A stretch of 64,000 nt of DNA from Streptococcus mitis (GCF_000722705.1 NZ_JPFW01000007.1:248001-312000), one strand, 5' to 3'; shown: positions 7,978-18,180, counted from the stretch's first letter. Translations and numbers: made by a program. Notes: a model not told the origin generated them from the sequence alone.

Positions 7978-9945
7978 ATGAAATCGAAAAAGTGGCTCTT
8001 AACAGCAGGAGTGGTCCTGAGCACAACAGCTTTTTTAGTAGCTTGTGGAAAAGCTGATAAAGAAGCAGATGCACCGACAACATTTTCATATGTCTATGCA
8101 GTAGATCCAGCATCTTTGGACTACAGTATAGCGACTCGGACATCGACGACAGACGTTATTGGAAATGTTATTGATGGTTTGATGGAAAACGACCAATACG
8201 GAAATGTTATTCCTTCCTTGGCTGAAGATTGGTCTGTGTCAAAAGATGGGTTGACTTATACTTATAAACTTCGTAAAGGAGTGAAATGGTACACTTCTGA
8301 GGGTGAAGAATACGCAGAAGTAACAGCCCATGACTTTGTGACAGGACTAAAACACGTAGCTGATGGCAAGTCAGACGGTGTCTCTCTTATTCAAAATTCA
8401 ATCAAGGGCTTGGATGCCTACATGACTGGTGAAACCAATGATTTCTCTACAGTTGGTGTCAAGGCTTTGGACGATTACACAGTCGAATATACCCTAAACA
8501 AACCAGAAAGCTTTTGGAATTCTAAAGTTACAACAGCAACGATGTTACCTGTAAATGAAGAGTTTCTGAAGGCATCAGGTAAAGATTATGGAGCAGTGAC
8601 TCCAGCGGGAATTCTCTATAATGGTCCTTATTTCTTGAAGACCTTGACTTCTAAATCGTTGATTGAATACGAGAAAAATCCAAATTACTGGGATAAAGAA
8701 AATGTAAAAATCGAGAAGATCAAATTGACCTACTACGATGGTTCAGATCAGGAATCATTGATTCGAAGCTTCTCTTCTGGTGCCTACACAACAGCCCGTC
8801 TCTTCCCAAGTAGTTCAAACTTTGCTTCAACTTTGGAACAATACGGAGATAAAATTACTTATAGTCCACAGGATTCAAGTAGCTATTACTTCACTTTTAA
8901 CGTAAATCGTCAGTCATACAATAAAACTGCGAAAACAAGTGAAGAACAAAAGACTTCTACAAAAGAAGCTATGTTGAATAAGGATTTCCGTCAGGCTATC
9001 AACTTTGCCTTCAACCGCCATTCTTACGCTGCCCAGCTAAATGGTGAAGACGGTGCGGACAAGATTATTCGTAACAGTCTCGTTCCTGACAACTTTGTAC
9101 AAGCAGGCGGTAAGAACTTTGGTCAAATTGCTCAAGCTGAGTTGGTGAACTATGGTGACCAATGGAAAGGTGTCGAGCTAGTTGATGGTAAGGATTCTAT
9201 CTACAACCCTGACAAGGCTAAAGTTGCCTTTGAAAAAGCTAAGAAAGACTTGGAATCTAAAGGGGTAACCTTCCCAATTCACTTGGATGTTCCAGTTGAA
9301 CAAACAGATACCATCGCCGTTCAACAAAGTAACTCTTTCAAACAGTCAATCGAATCAACTCTTGGTGCTGAAAATGTTGTCATCGATGTTCTTCAAATGA
9401 CAGATAATGAAAAGGAAACAATCACTTCACAAGCGCGTGTTCCTTCTCAAAAAGACTATGATTTGAACAGTACAGGATGGGCTCCAAGCTATCAAGACCC
9501 AGCATCTTATTTAACTATCATGGATCCTAAATCAGGTTCTGCTATGAAACACCTTGGTATCACTAAAGGAAAAGATAAGGATGTTGTAGCTAAACTTGGT
9601 TTGGACCAATATAAGAAATTATTGGATGATGCAGATTCAGAAACTACGAATCTTGAAGAGCGCTATGAAAAATATGCCAAGGCTCAAGCTTGGTTGACAG
9701 ATAGTTCATTATTGATGCCAACAGCCTCATCTGGTGGTTCTCCAGTTGTAAGTAATGTAGTGCCATTCTCAAAACCATACTCACAAGTTGGTATTAAGGG
9801 TGACCCATATATCTTTAAAGGAATGAAATTGCAAAAAGATATCGTTACAACAAAAGAATATGAAGAAGCACTGAAAAAATGGCAAAAAGAAAAATTGGAA
9901 TCAAACGGTAAGTACCAAAAAGAACTAGAAAAACACATTAAATAA
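7978..9945 (+). CDS. Oligopeptide ABC transporter substrate-binding lipoprotein (AliA/AliB/AmiA family)
   Basis: The 655-residue extracytoplasmic lipoprotein has a lipobox LVAC with the lipidated Cys at residue 23, followed by an SBP_bac_5 fold. YGNVIPSLAEDWSVSKDG near the N-terminus and the WAPSYQDPASYL segment are characteristic of streptococcal Ali proteins. These bind short peptides and deliver them to the shared AmiCDEF permease; some act as peptide sensors affecting competence and colonisation. No permease or ATPase gene is adjacent, so it is an orphan receptor expected to use Ami in trans. I cannot assign it to AliA, AliB, AliC or AliD by eye. AAAGGAG precedes the ATG; a strong terminator follows. 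Confidence 0.92.
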   Translation: MKSKKWLLTAGVVLSTTAFLVACGKADKEADAPTTFSYVYAVDPASLDYSIATRTSTTDVIGNVIDGLMENDQYGNVIPSLAEDWSVSKDGLTYTYKLRKGVKWYTSEGEEYAEVTAHDFVTGLKHVADGKSDGVSLIQNSIKGLDAYMTGETNDFSTVGVKALDDYTVEYTLNKPESFWNSKVTTATMLPVNEEFLKASGKDYGAVTPAGILYNGPYFLKTLTSKSLIEYEKNPNYWDKENVKIEKIKLTYYDGSDQESLIRSFSSGAYTTARLFPSSSNFASTLEQYGDKITYSPQDSSSYYFTFNVNRQSYNKTAKTSEEQKTSTKEAMLNKDFRQAINFAFNRHSYAAQLNGEDGADKIIRNSLVPDNFVQAGGKNFGQIAQAELVNYGDQWKGVELVDGKDSIYNPDKAKVAFEKAKKDLESKGVTFPIHLDVPVEQTDTIAVQQSNSFKQSIESTLGAENVVIDVLQMTDNEKETITSQARVPSQKDYDLNSTGWAPSYQDPASYLTIMDPKSGSAMKHLGITKGKDKDVVAKLGLDQYKKLLDDADSETTNLEERYEKYAKAQAWLTDSSLLMPTASSGGSPVVSNVVPFSKPYSQVGIKGDPYIFKGMKLQKDIVTTKEYEEALKKWQKEKLESNGKYQKELEKHIK

Positions 9946-9950
9946 AGCAG

Positions 9951-9989
9951 AAAACTCTATATCAGACACGGAATGATATAGAGTTTTTT
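9951..9989 (+). terminator. Strong intrinsic terminator after the ilvE/peptide-binding lipoprotein pair
   Basis: A perfect 14-bp stem, AAAACTCTATATCA (9951-9964) with TGATATAGAGTTTT (9974-9987), runs into a T-tract. Confidence 0.92.
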
Positions 9990-9990
9990 C

Positions 9991-10019
9991 TTGCTAGTTT
10001 TTGGATTTTCTTGTAAAAT
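9991..10019 (+). promoter_or_regulatory. Promoter of the DUF2969 gene
   Basis: TTGCTA (9991-9996), a 17-bp spacer and TAAAAT (10014-10019), directly after the preceding terminator. Confidence 0.65.
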
Positions 10020-10043
10020 AGAAAAAGTGAAGAGAGGTATGAA

Positions 10044-10274
10044 ATGAGTAAGAAAGATAAAAAAATTGAAATTCAAGTAGCAGATGCCAAAGTTAATGTA
10101 GGAAAAGACAGTTTTGAAGGTTATACATTGACTATCGGTAAAAAAATTATTGGAGAAATTGCCGAATTAGATGGACAATTTGCCATCATAAAGAATGGGA
10201 ATGTCGATAGTTTTTATAAAAAATTGGAAAAAGCTGTGGAAATTTTGATTGAAAATTATAATTTAGCAAAATAA
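10044..10274 (+). CDS. DUF2969 family small protein
   Basis: A 76-residue soluble protein, Lys-rich at the N-terminus (MSKKDKKIEIQVADAK), with alternating beta-like segments and a C-terminal helix (FYKKLEKAVEILIENY). It resembles the DUF2969 family of Lactobacillales, which has no assigned function. It has its own promoter and a GAGAGG ribosome binding site. The tRNA-Tyr/Gln pair starts about 50 bp later. No catalytic motif is visible. I recall the family by sequence feel only, so the label is moderately sure while the coding call is strong. Confidence 0.8.
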   Translation: MSKKDKKIEIQVADAKVNVGKDSFEGYTLTIGKKIIGEIAELDGQFAIIKNGNVDSFYKKLEKAVEILIENYNLAK

Positions 10275-10277
10275 GTC

Positions 10278-10306
10278 TTGTTTTTTTGAAATTTTCATGA
10301 TATAAT
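10278..10306 (+). promoter_or_regulatory. Promoter of the tRNA-Tyr/tRNA-Gln operon
   Basis: TTGTTT (10278-10283), a 17-bp spacer and TATAAT (10301-10306), 18 bp before the mature tRNA-Tyr 5' end. Confidence 0.75.
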
Positions 10307-10323
10307 AGTCCATGTTGATTATA

Positions 10324-10404
10324 GGAGAGATAGCGAAGAGGCTAAACGCGGCGGACTGTAAATCCGCTCCTTCGGGTTCGGGGGTTCGAATCCCTCTCTC
10401 TCCA
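10324..10404 (+). tRNA. tRNA-Tyr (anticodon GTA)
   Basis: An 81-nt class II tRNA. Acceptor GGAGAGA (10324-10330) pairs with TCTCTCC (10397-10403), discriminator A. The anticodon GTA is at 10358-10360, a long variable arm follows, and the T-loop contains GGTTCGAATCC. CCA is not fully encoded. Confidence 0.97.
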
Positions 10405-10413
10405 TTTTATCAA

Positions 10414-10485
10414 TGGGGTATAGCCAAGCGGTAAGGCAAGGGACTTTGACTCCCTCATGCGTTGGTTCGAATCCAGCTACCCCAG
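10414..10485 (+). tRNA. tRNA-Gln (anticodon TTG)
   Basis: A 72-nt tRNA. Acceptor TGGGGTA (10414-10420) pairs with TACCCCA (10478-10484), discriminator G. The anticodon TTG is at 10446-10448 in loop CTTTGAC, with a standard GGTTCGAATCC T-arm. It lies 9 bp after tRNA-Tyr and is cotranscribed with it. Confidence 0.97.
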
Positions 10486-10646
10486 TTCTTAGGTAATGAT
10501 CAAGATAAAAAGCAAAATATCTTAGGGTATTTTATTTTTATAATTGAAAGACGTGAACGATATGAACATGTCCTTGCGGGTGCTTAGGAAAAAAATTATA
10601 AGTATGTCAAGTTTAAGAAAAACTTGATTGTTGGAGGATTTTTTAG
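10486..10646 (+). promoter_or_regulatory. Leader and promoter region of rpsA
   Basis: A -10-like TATAAT lies at 10539-10544 with no clear -35. The following ~100-nt leader has a small hairpin, CAAGTTT (10608-10614) with AAACTTG (10620-10626), ending just before the GGAGG of rpsA. Whether this regulates S1 synthesis is unknown. Confidence 0.45.
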
Positions 10647-11849
10647 ATGAACGAATTTGAAGATTTGCTAAATAGCGTTAGCCAAGTTGAGACTGGTGAT
10701 GTTGTTAGTGCTGAAGTATTGACAGTTGATGCGACTCAAGCTAACGTTGCAATCTCTGGAACTGGTGTTGAAGGTGTCTTGACTCTTCGCGAATTGACAA
10801 ACGATCGCGATGCAGATATCAATGACTTTGTTAAAGTAGGAGAAGTATTGGATGTTCTTGTACTTCGTCAAGTAGTTGGTAAAGATACTGATACAGTTAC
10901 ATACCTTGTATCTAAAAAACGCCTTGAAGCTCGCAAAGCATGGGACAAACTTGTTGGTCGCGAAGAAGAAGTTGTTACTGTTAAAGGAACTCGTGCCGTT
11001 AAAGGTGGACTTTCAGTAGAATTTGAAGGTGTTCGTGGATTTATCCCAGCTTCAATGTTGGATACTCGTTTCGTACGTAACACTGAGCGTTTTGTAGGTC
11101 AAGAATTTGATGCTAAAATCAAAGAAGTTGACGCTAAAGAAAACCGCTTCATCCTTTCACGTCGTGAAGTTGTTGAAGCAGCTACAGTAGCAGCTCGCGC
11201 TGAAGTATTCGGTAAGTTGGCTGTTGGTGATGTAGTAACTGGTAAAGTTGCACGTATCACAAGCTTCGGTGCTTTCATCGACCTTGGTGGTGTTGACGGA
11301 TTGGTTCACTTGACTGAATTGTCACATGAACGTAACGTTTCACCAAAATCAGTTGTAACTGTTGGTGAAGAAATTGAAGTGAAAATCCTTGATCTTAACG
11401 AAGAAGAAGGACGTGTATCACTTTCACTTAAAGCAACAACACCTGGACCATGGGATGGCGTTGAGCAAAAATTGGCTAAAGGTGATGTAGTAGAAGGAAC
11501 AGTTAAACGTTTGACTGACTTCGGTGCATTTGTTGAAGTATTGCCAGGTATCGATGGACTTGTTCACGTATCACAAATTTCACACAAACGTATTGAAAAT
11601 CCAAAAGAAGCTCTTAAAGTTGGTCAAGAAGTTCAAGTTAAAGTTCTTGAAGTTAACGCAGATGCAGAGCGCGTATCACTTTCTATCAAAGCTCTTGAAG
11701 AGCGTCCAGCTCAAGAAGAAGGACAAAAAGAAGAAAAACGTGCTCCACGTCCACGTCGTCCAAAACGTCAAGAAAAACGTGATTTCGAACTTCCAGAAAC
11801 ACAAACAGGATTCTCAATGGCTGACTTGTTCGGTGATATCGAACTTTAA
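10647..11849 (+). CDS. rpsA: 30S ribosomal protein S1 (Gram-positive four-S1-domain type)
   Basis: The 400-residue protein consists of four S1/OB-fold RNA-binding repeats at about residues 15-85, 105-170, 190-260 and 275-345. Repeats three and four carry the canonical FGAFIDLGG-VDGLVHLTELSH and FGAFVEVLPGIDGLVHVSQISH type core. A basic tail rich in Arg-Pro follows. It promotes mRNA binding to the 30S subunit. The codon choice is strongly biased, as in tuf and other highly expressed genes here. TTGGAGG precedes the ATG. It is shorter than the six-domain E. coli S1, as usual in streptococci. A strong terminator follows. Confidence 0.95.
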   Translation: MNEFEDLLNSVSQVETGDVVSAEVLTVDATQANVAISGTGVEGVLTLRELTNDRDADINDFVKVGEVLDVLVLRQVVGKDTDTVTYLVSKKRLEARKAWDKLVGREEEVVTVKGTRAVKGGLSVEFEGVRGFIPASMLDTRFVRNTERFVGQEFDAKIKEVDAKENRFILSRREVVEAATVAARAEVFGKLAVGDVVTGKVARITSFGAFIDLGGVDGLVHLTELSHERNVSPKSVVTVGEEIEVKILDLNEEEGRVSLSLKATTPGPWDGVEQKLAKGDVVEGTVKRLTDFGAFVEVLPGIDGLVHVSQISHKRIENPKEALKVGQEVQVKVLEVNADAERVSLSIKALEERPAQEEGQKEEKRAPRPRRPKRQEKRDFELPETQTGFSMADLFGDIEL

Positions 11850-11866
11850 TCAAATTGAAAATTCAC

Positions 11867-11898
11867 AAAATCCTTTGTTTTCTAAACAAGGGATTTTT
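11867..11898 (+). terminator. Intrinsic terminator after rpsA
   Basis: A 14-bp stem, AAAATCCTTTGTTT (11867-11880) with AAACAAGGGATTTT (11884-11897), one G-U pair, then T-rich. Confidence 0.9.
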
Positions 11899-11919
11899 CT
11901 TTTGTCTGCAAGCCTTTTT

Positions 11920-11928
11920 TGATATAAT
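11920..11928 (+). promoter_or_regulatory. Extended -10 promoter giving a probable leaderless mRNA
   Basis: TG-A-TATAAT ends at 11928 and the ATG of the next gene starts at 11935. A normal start site about 7 nt below the -10 falls on or beside the ATG, and no Shine-Dalgarno exists. Confidence 0.7.
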
Positions 11929-11934
11929 AGTTCT

Positions 11935-12432
11935 ATGTTAGAATCAGAAAAACAATCACGTTATCAAATGTTAAATGAAGAGCTCTCTTTTTTATTGGAA
12001 GGCGAAACCAATGTTTTGGCTAATCTTTCCAACGCCAGTGCTCTTCTAAAATCACGTTTTCCTAATACCGTATTTGCAGGCTTTTATCTGTTCGATGGAA
12101 AGGAATTGGTTTTAGGTCCCTTCCAAGGAGGTGTTTCCTGCATCCGTATTGCACTTGGAAAGGGAGTTTGCGGTGAGGCAGCTCACTTTCAGGAAACTGT
12201 TCTGGTTGGTGATGTAACAACCTATCCCAACTATATTTCTTGTGATAGTCGAGCTAAAAGTGAAATTGTTGTTCCGATGGCTAAGAATGGTCAATTACTT
12301 GGAGTTCTGGATATGGATTCTTCAGAGATTGATGATTATGATGCTATGGATCGAGATTATTTGGAACAATTTGTCGCTATTTTGCTTGAAAAGACAGAAT
12401 GGGACTTTACAATGTTTGAGGAGAAAGCCTAA
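11935..12432 (+). CDS. msrC: Free methionine-(R)-sulfoxide reductase (GAF domain)
   Basis: A 165-residue single GAF-domain protein. The fRMsr cysteine pattern is visible in [15 protein letters not shown] and in the later [13 protein letters not shown], whose Cys residues form the catalytic/resolving set that reduces free Met-R-sulfoxide using thioredoxin. FAGFYLFDG and LGVLDMDS are typical of the family. It probably supports oxidant tolerance in an H2O2-producing streptococcus (inference). Its TAA overlaps the dnaX ATG by one base (TAATG), so dnaX is translationally coupled. No Shine-Dalgarno precedes this gene, and its promoter sits 6 bp from the ATG. Confidence 0.9.
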   Translation: MLESEKQSRYQMLNEELSFLLEGETNVLANLSNASALLKSRFPNTVFAGFYLFDGKELVLGPFQGGVSCIRIALGKGVCGEAAHFQETVLVGDVTTYPNYISCDSRAKSEIVVPMAKNGQLLGVLDMDSSEIDDYDAMDRDYLEQFVAILLEKTEWDFTMFEEKA

Positions 12433-14087
12433 TGTATCAAGCACTTTATCGAAAATATAGAAGTCAAAATTTCTCCCAGTTGGTTGGTCAAGAAGTTGTT
12501 GCTAAGACTCTTAAACAAGCGGTGGAGCAAGAGAAAATAAGTCATGCTTATCTTTTTTCTGGCCCTCGTGGGACGGGAAAAACCAGTGTAGCTAAAATTT
12601 TTGCTAAAGCTATGAATTGTCCCAATCAAGTGGGTGGTGAACCTTGTAATAACTGCTATATTTGTCAAGCAGTGACAGATGGTAGTTTAGAAGATGTCAT
12701 TGAAATGGATGCGGCTTCTAATAATGGGGTCGATGAAATCCGTGAAATTCGTGATAAATCTACCTACGCCCCTAGCCTTGCCCGTTATAAGGTTTATATA
12801 ATAGATGAGGTTCACATGTTGTCTACAGGGGCTTTTAATGCTCTCCTAAAGACGTTGGAAGAGCCAACACAGAATGTGGTCTTTATTTTAGCTACAACGG
12901 AATTGCACAAGATTCCTGCGACTATTCTATCCCGTGTGCAACGTTTTGAATTTAAATCAATTAAGACACAAGATATTAAGGAACATATCCACTATATCTT
13001 AGACAAAGAAAATATCAGTTCTGAACCAGAGGCTGTGGAAATCATTGCCAGACGGGCTGAAGGTGGAATGCGAGATGCCTTGTCTATTTTGGATCAAGCG
13101 CTGAGTTTGACACAGGGAAATGAATTGACGACTGCTATCTCTGAAGAAATTACAGGAACTATTAGTCTGTCAGCCTTGGATGATTATGTGTCTGCCTTAT
13201 CTCAACAGGATGTTCCCAAAGCCTTGTCTTGCTTAAATCTTCTCTTTGAGAATGGTAAGAGCATGACTCGTTTTGTGACCGATCTTTTGCACTATTTAAG
13301 AGATTTGTTAATTGTTCAAACAGGTGGAGAAAACACTCATCATAGTCCAGTCTTTGTAGAAAACTTGGCACTTCCTCAAGAAAATCTGTTTGAAATGATT
13401 CGCTTGGCGACAGTCAGTTTAGCAGATATTAAGTCTAGTTTACAGCTAAAGATTTATGCTGAGATGATGACTATTCGATTGGCAGAGATTGAGCCTGAAC
13501 CAGCTCTTTCAGGGGCGGTTGAAAATGAAATTGCTACGCTGAGACAGGAAGTTGCCCGTCTCAAACAAGAACTCGCCAATGTGGGAACTGTAGCCAAGCC
13601 AACTAGTCCAGCGCCTAGTCGTCCAGCGGCAGGCAAAACAGTCTATCGTGTAGATCGCAATAAAGTTCAATCTATCTTACAAGAGGCCGTCGAAAATCCT
13701 GATTTAGCACGTCAAAATCTGATTCGTTTACAGAATGCCTGGGGAGAGGTGATTGAAAGTCTTGGAGGTCCTGATAAGGCTCTGCTAGTTGGATCTCAAC
13801 CAGTTGCGGCCAATGAACACCACGCTATTCTTGCTTTTGAGTCTAACTTCAATGCTGGTCAAACCATGAAACGAGACAATCTCAACACCATGTTTGGCAA
13901 CATTCTAAGTCAAGCAGCAGGTTTTTCACCTGAGATTTTAGCTATTTCTATGGAAGAATGGAAAGAAGTTCGCGCAGCCTTTTCAGCCAAAGCCAAATCT
14001 TCTCAAACTGAAAAAGAAGCAGAAGAAAGCCTGATTCCAGAAGGATTTGAATTTTTGGCAGATAAAGTGAAGGTAGAGGAAGACTAA
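12432..14087 (+). CDS. dnaX: DNA polymerase III subunit gamma/tau
   Basis: The 551-residue clamp-loader ATPase has Walker A GPRGTGKTS (about residue 39), zinc-binding Cys residues in CPNQVGGEPCNNCYIC, Walker B in IIDEVHML and the sensor-1 region. A Pro/Ser linker near residue 395 leads to the tau-like C-terminal domain. It loads the beta sliding clamp and couples the polymerases at the fork. The start overlaps the stop of the msrC gene (TAATG). I see no A-rich slippery site like the E. coli gamma frameshift, so one full-length product is expected. Confidence 0.96.
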   Translation: MYQALYRKYRSQNFSQLVGQEVVAKTLKQAVEQEKISHAYLFSGPRGTGKTSVAKIFAKAMNCPNQVGGEPCNNCYICQAVTDGSLEDVIEMDAASNNGVDEIREIRDKSTYAPSLARYKVYIIDEVHMLSTGAFNALLKTLEEPTQNVVFILATTELHKIPATILSRVQRFEFKSIKTQDIKEHIHYILDKENISSEPEAVEIIARRAEGGMRDALSILDQALSLTQGNELTTAISEEITGTISLSALDDYVSALSQQDVPKALSCLNLLFENGKSMTRFVTDLLHYLRDLLIVQTGGENTHHSPVFVENLALPQENLFEMIRLATVSLADIKSSLQLKIYAEMMTIRLAEIEPEPALSGAVENEIATLRQEVARLKQELANVGTVAKPTSPAPSRPAAGKTVYRVDRNKVQSILQEAVENPDLARQNLIRLQNAWGEVIESLGGPDKALLVGSQPVAANEHHAILAFESNFNAGQTMKRDNLNTMFGNILSQAAGFSPEILAISMEEWKEVRAAFSAKAKSSQTEKEAEESLIPEGFEFLADKVKVEED

Positions 14088-14099
14088 AGAAAGATTTCA

Positions 14100-14108
14100 T
14101 GATACAAT
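14100..14108 (+). promoter_or_regulatory. Extended -10 promoter, probable leaderless mRNA for the small membrane protein
   Basis: TG-A-TACAAT ends at 14108 and the ATG is at 14115, the same 6-bp gap as before msrC. No Shine-Dalgarno is present. Confidence 0.6.
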
Positions 14109-14114
14109 AAGTTT

Positions 14115-14309
14115 ATGAATAGACAACAATTTATTATCATCGCGCTGTTTACAGCTGCTGAGACCTATTTTTTTAATGAAGCCTGGATGACTGGTCGCTA
14201 TATTATGGCAGCCTTTTGGGCCATTTTGCTCTTTAGAAATTTTCGAGTCAGTTACTTGATGGGGAAAATAGTAGATGTCATTGACCAGCACTTGAAAGGA
14301 AAAGACTAG
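14115..14309 (+). CDS. Small membrane protein, DUF3272-like
   Basis: A 64-residue protein with two hydrophobic segments (about residues 7-20 and 28-42), rich in aromatic residues (AETYFFNEAWMTGRYIMAAFW), and a charged C-terminus ending LKGKD. It resembles the streptococcal DUF3272 family, of unknown function. It follows dnaX by 27 bp with its own -10 element and is closed by a terminator. The composition and strong frame support a real gene despite the missing ribosome binding site. Confidence 0.75.
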   Translation: MNRQQFIIIALFTAAETYFFNEAWMTGRYIMAAFWAILLFRNFRVSYLMGKIVDVIDQHLKGKD

Positions 14310-14331
14310 TCCTCAGCTTCTAGACAAAATC

Positions 14332-14352
14332 AAAGCCTTTTAGGCTTTTTTT
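14332..14352 (+). terminator. Intrinsic terminator before the suf operon
   Basis: AAAGCCT (14332-14338) pairs with AGGCTTT (14342-14348), followed by T-run. The suf -10 begins directly after. Confidence 0.85.
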
Positions 14353-14360
14353 GTTATACT
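14352..14360 (+). promoter_or_regulatory. Extended -10 promoter of the suf operon
   Basis: TG-T-TATACT (14352-14360), about 100 bp before sufC. No operator is recognised in the leader. Confidence 0.6.
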
Positions 14361-14458
14361 ATAAAAGTATATTTATTGACCTTTTACCGTGTTTTCTAGG
14401 GAAATCAAGTATGTTTCTAGTAAGTATTGTAAAGGCCTTGAAAAAGAAAGGAACTATC

Positions 14459-15229
14459 ATGTCAGTATTAGAGATCAAAGATCTTCACGTTGAGATTGAA
14501 GGAAAAGAAATTTTAAAAGGGGTTAACCTGACCCTGAAAACAGGTGAAATAGCCGCTATCATGGGGCCAAATGGTACGGGTAAATCGACTCTCTCTGCCG
14601 CTATCATGGGAAATCCAAACTATGAAGTTACCAAAGGTGAAGTCTTGTTTGACGGCGTCAACATTCTTGAATTGGAAGTAGACGAGCGTGCGCGTATGGG
14701 ACTTTTCCTTGCTATGCAATACCCATCAGAAATTCCTGGAATTACTAACGCTGAGTTTCTTCGTGCAGCCATGAATGCTGGTAAAGAAGACGATGAGAAG
14801 ATTTCAGTTCGTGAGTTTATCACTAAATTGGATGAGAAGATGGAATTGCTCAACATGAAAGAAGAAATGGCTGAGCGTTACCTCAACGAAGGTTTCTCTG
14901 GTGGTGAGAAAAAACGTAATGAAATTCTTCAACTCTTGATGTTGGAACCAACATTTGCCCTTTTGGACGAGATTGACTCTGGTCTTGATATTGATGCCCT
15001 TAAAGTTGTGTCTAAAGGTGTGAATGCCATGCGTGGGGAAGGCTTTGGTGCTATGATTATCACTCACTACCAACGTCTTTTGAACTACATCACACCTGAT
15101 GTGGTACACGTCATGATGGAAGGTCGTGTTGTCCTTTCTGGTGGTCCAGAATTGGCTGCGCGTTTGGAACGTGAAGGATACGCAAAACTAGCTGAAGAAC
15201 TTGGCTACGACTACAAGGAAGAATTGTAA
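14459..15229 (+). CDS. sufC: Fe-S cluster assembly ATPase SufC
   Basis: The 256-residue ABC-type soluble ATPase has Walker A GPNGTGKST, signature FSGGEKKR and Walker B LLDEIDSGLD. It drives conformational change in the SufBCD scaffold on which Fe-S clusters are built. It is the first gene of sufC-sufD-sufS-sufU-sufB, the standard Gram-positive order. The ATG at 14459 is preceded by AAAGGA; an in-frame extension to 14351 has no ribosome binding site and would break the domain start MSVLEIKDLHVEI. Confidence 0.97.
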   Translation: MSVLEIKDLHVEIEGKEILKGVNLTLKTGEIAAIMGPNGTGKSTLSAAIMGNPNYEVTKGEVLFDGVNILELEVDERARMGLFLAMQYPSEIPGITNAEFLRAAMNAGKEDDEKISVREFITKLDEKMELLNMKEEMAERYLNEGFSGGEKKRNEILQLLMLEPTFALLDEIDSGLDIDALKVVSKGVNAMRGEGFGAMIITHYQRLLNYITPDVVHVMMEGRVVLSGGPELAARLEREGYAKLAEELGYDYKEEL

Positions 15230-15256
15230 TTCCCTCGTATCTTTTAGGAGAAGTAA

Positions 15257-16519
15257 ATGACTAAAGAAAATATTAAACTTTTTTCAGAAATGCACGCTGA
15301 ACCAAGCTGGTTGGCTGACCTCCGTCAAAAAGCTTTTGATAAGATTGAGAGTTTAGAATTACCGGTTATTGAGCGTGTCAAATTCCACCGTTGGAATCTG
15401 GGTGATGGAACGATTATAGAAAGTGAGCCATCAGCAAATGTTCCAGATTTCACTGCACTAGATAACCACTTGAAATTGGTTCAAGTAGGAACTCAAACTG
15501 TTTTTGAGCAAATTCCAGTTGAGTTGGCTGAACAGGGTGTCGTCTTTACAGACTTCCACTCAGCTTTAGAAGAAATTCCAGAGCTTATTGAGGAATTCTT
15601 CATGTCATCTGTTAAGTATGACGATGACAAGTTGGCAGCCTACCATACAGCTTATTTCAACAGTGGTGCTGTTCTCTACATTCCTGATAATGTTGAGATT
15701 AAAGAACCAATCGAAGGAATTTTCTATCAAGACAGCGATAGTGATGTGCCGTTTAACAAGCATATTATGATTATCGCTGGTAAAAATTCTAAGATTAGTT
15801 ATCTGGAACGTTTAGAGTCACGCGGTGAAGGAAGTGCCAAAGCAACTGCTAATATCACAGTAGAAGTAATTGCACGTTCTGGTGCGCAAGTGAAGTTTGC
15901 GGCTATTGACCGTTTAGGTGAAAACGTCACTGCCTACATTAGCCGTCGAGGTAAATTGGGCAACGATGCAAGCATTGACTGGGCGATTGGTGTTATGAAC
16001 GAAGGAAACGTCGTTGCTGACTTTGATAGCGACCTGATTGGTAACGGTAGCCATGCCGACCTAAAAGTGGTAGCTCTTTCAAGTGGACGTCAGATTCAAG
16101 GGATTGATACTCGTGTGACTAACTATGGTTGCAACTCAATCGGAAATATCCTCCAGCATGGGGTTATCCTTGAAAAAGCAACTTTGACCTTCAACGGTAT
16201 CGGTCATATCATCAAGGGTGCTAAGGGAGCCGATGCGCAACAAGAGAGTCGTGTTCTCATGCTTTCAGATCAAGCGCGTTCAGATGCCAATCCAATTCTT
16301 TTGATTGATGAAAATGACGTAACTGCAGGACACGCGGCTTCTATCGGTCAGGTGGATCCAGAAGATATGTACTACCTCATGAGCCGTGGTCTGGATAAGG
16401 CAACTGCAGAACGTTTGGTTGTTCGTGGTTTCCTTGGATCTGTTATCGTTGAGATACCAGTCAAAGAAGTTCGTGATGAAATGATTGCAACTATTGAAGA
16501 AAAATTGTCAAAACGCTAA
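15257..16519 (+). CDS. sufD: Fe-S cluster assembly protein SufD
   Basis: The 420-residue protein has the right-handed beta-helix core of the SufB/SufD family and the C-terminal segment [25 protein letters not shown], with the conserved His. It pairs with SufB and SufC in the scaffold complex. It starts 27 bp after sufC with TAGGAG ahead of the ATG, and sufS begins 10 bp after its end. Length is normal for streptococci. Confidence 0.96.
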   Translation: MTKENIKLFSEMHAEPSWLADLRQKAFDKIESLELPVIERVKFHRWNLGDGTIIESEPSANVPDFTALDNHLKLVQVGTQTVFEQIPVELAEQGVVFTDFHSALEEIPELIEEFFMSSVKYDDDKLAAYHTAYFNSGAVLYIPDNVEIKEPIEGIFYQDSDSDVPFNKHIMIIAGKNSKISYLERLESRGEGSAKATANITVEVIARSGAQVKFAAIDRLGENVTAYISRRGKLGNDASIDWAIGVMNEGNVVADFDSDLIGNGSHADLKVVALSSGRQIQGIDTRVTNYGCNSIGNILQHGVILEKATLTFNGIGHIIKGAKGADAQQESRVLMLSDQARSDANPILLIDENDVTAGHAASIGQVDPEDMYYLMSRGLDKATAERLVVRGFLGSVIVEIPVKEVRDEMIATIEEKLSKR

Positions 16520-16526
16520 GGGGTAG

Positions 16527-18180
<1,654 letters not shown>

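Noticed and set aside
11524-11922. 132-residue open frame overlapping the end of rpsA
   Set aside because: It lies in another frame of the highly biased rpsA sequence, is Lys/Leu-rich from codon shadowing, and has no ribosome binding site.
13540-13640. Programmed frameshift for a gamma form of DnaX
   Set aside because: No A-rich heptamer like A-AAA-AAG is seen at the linker.
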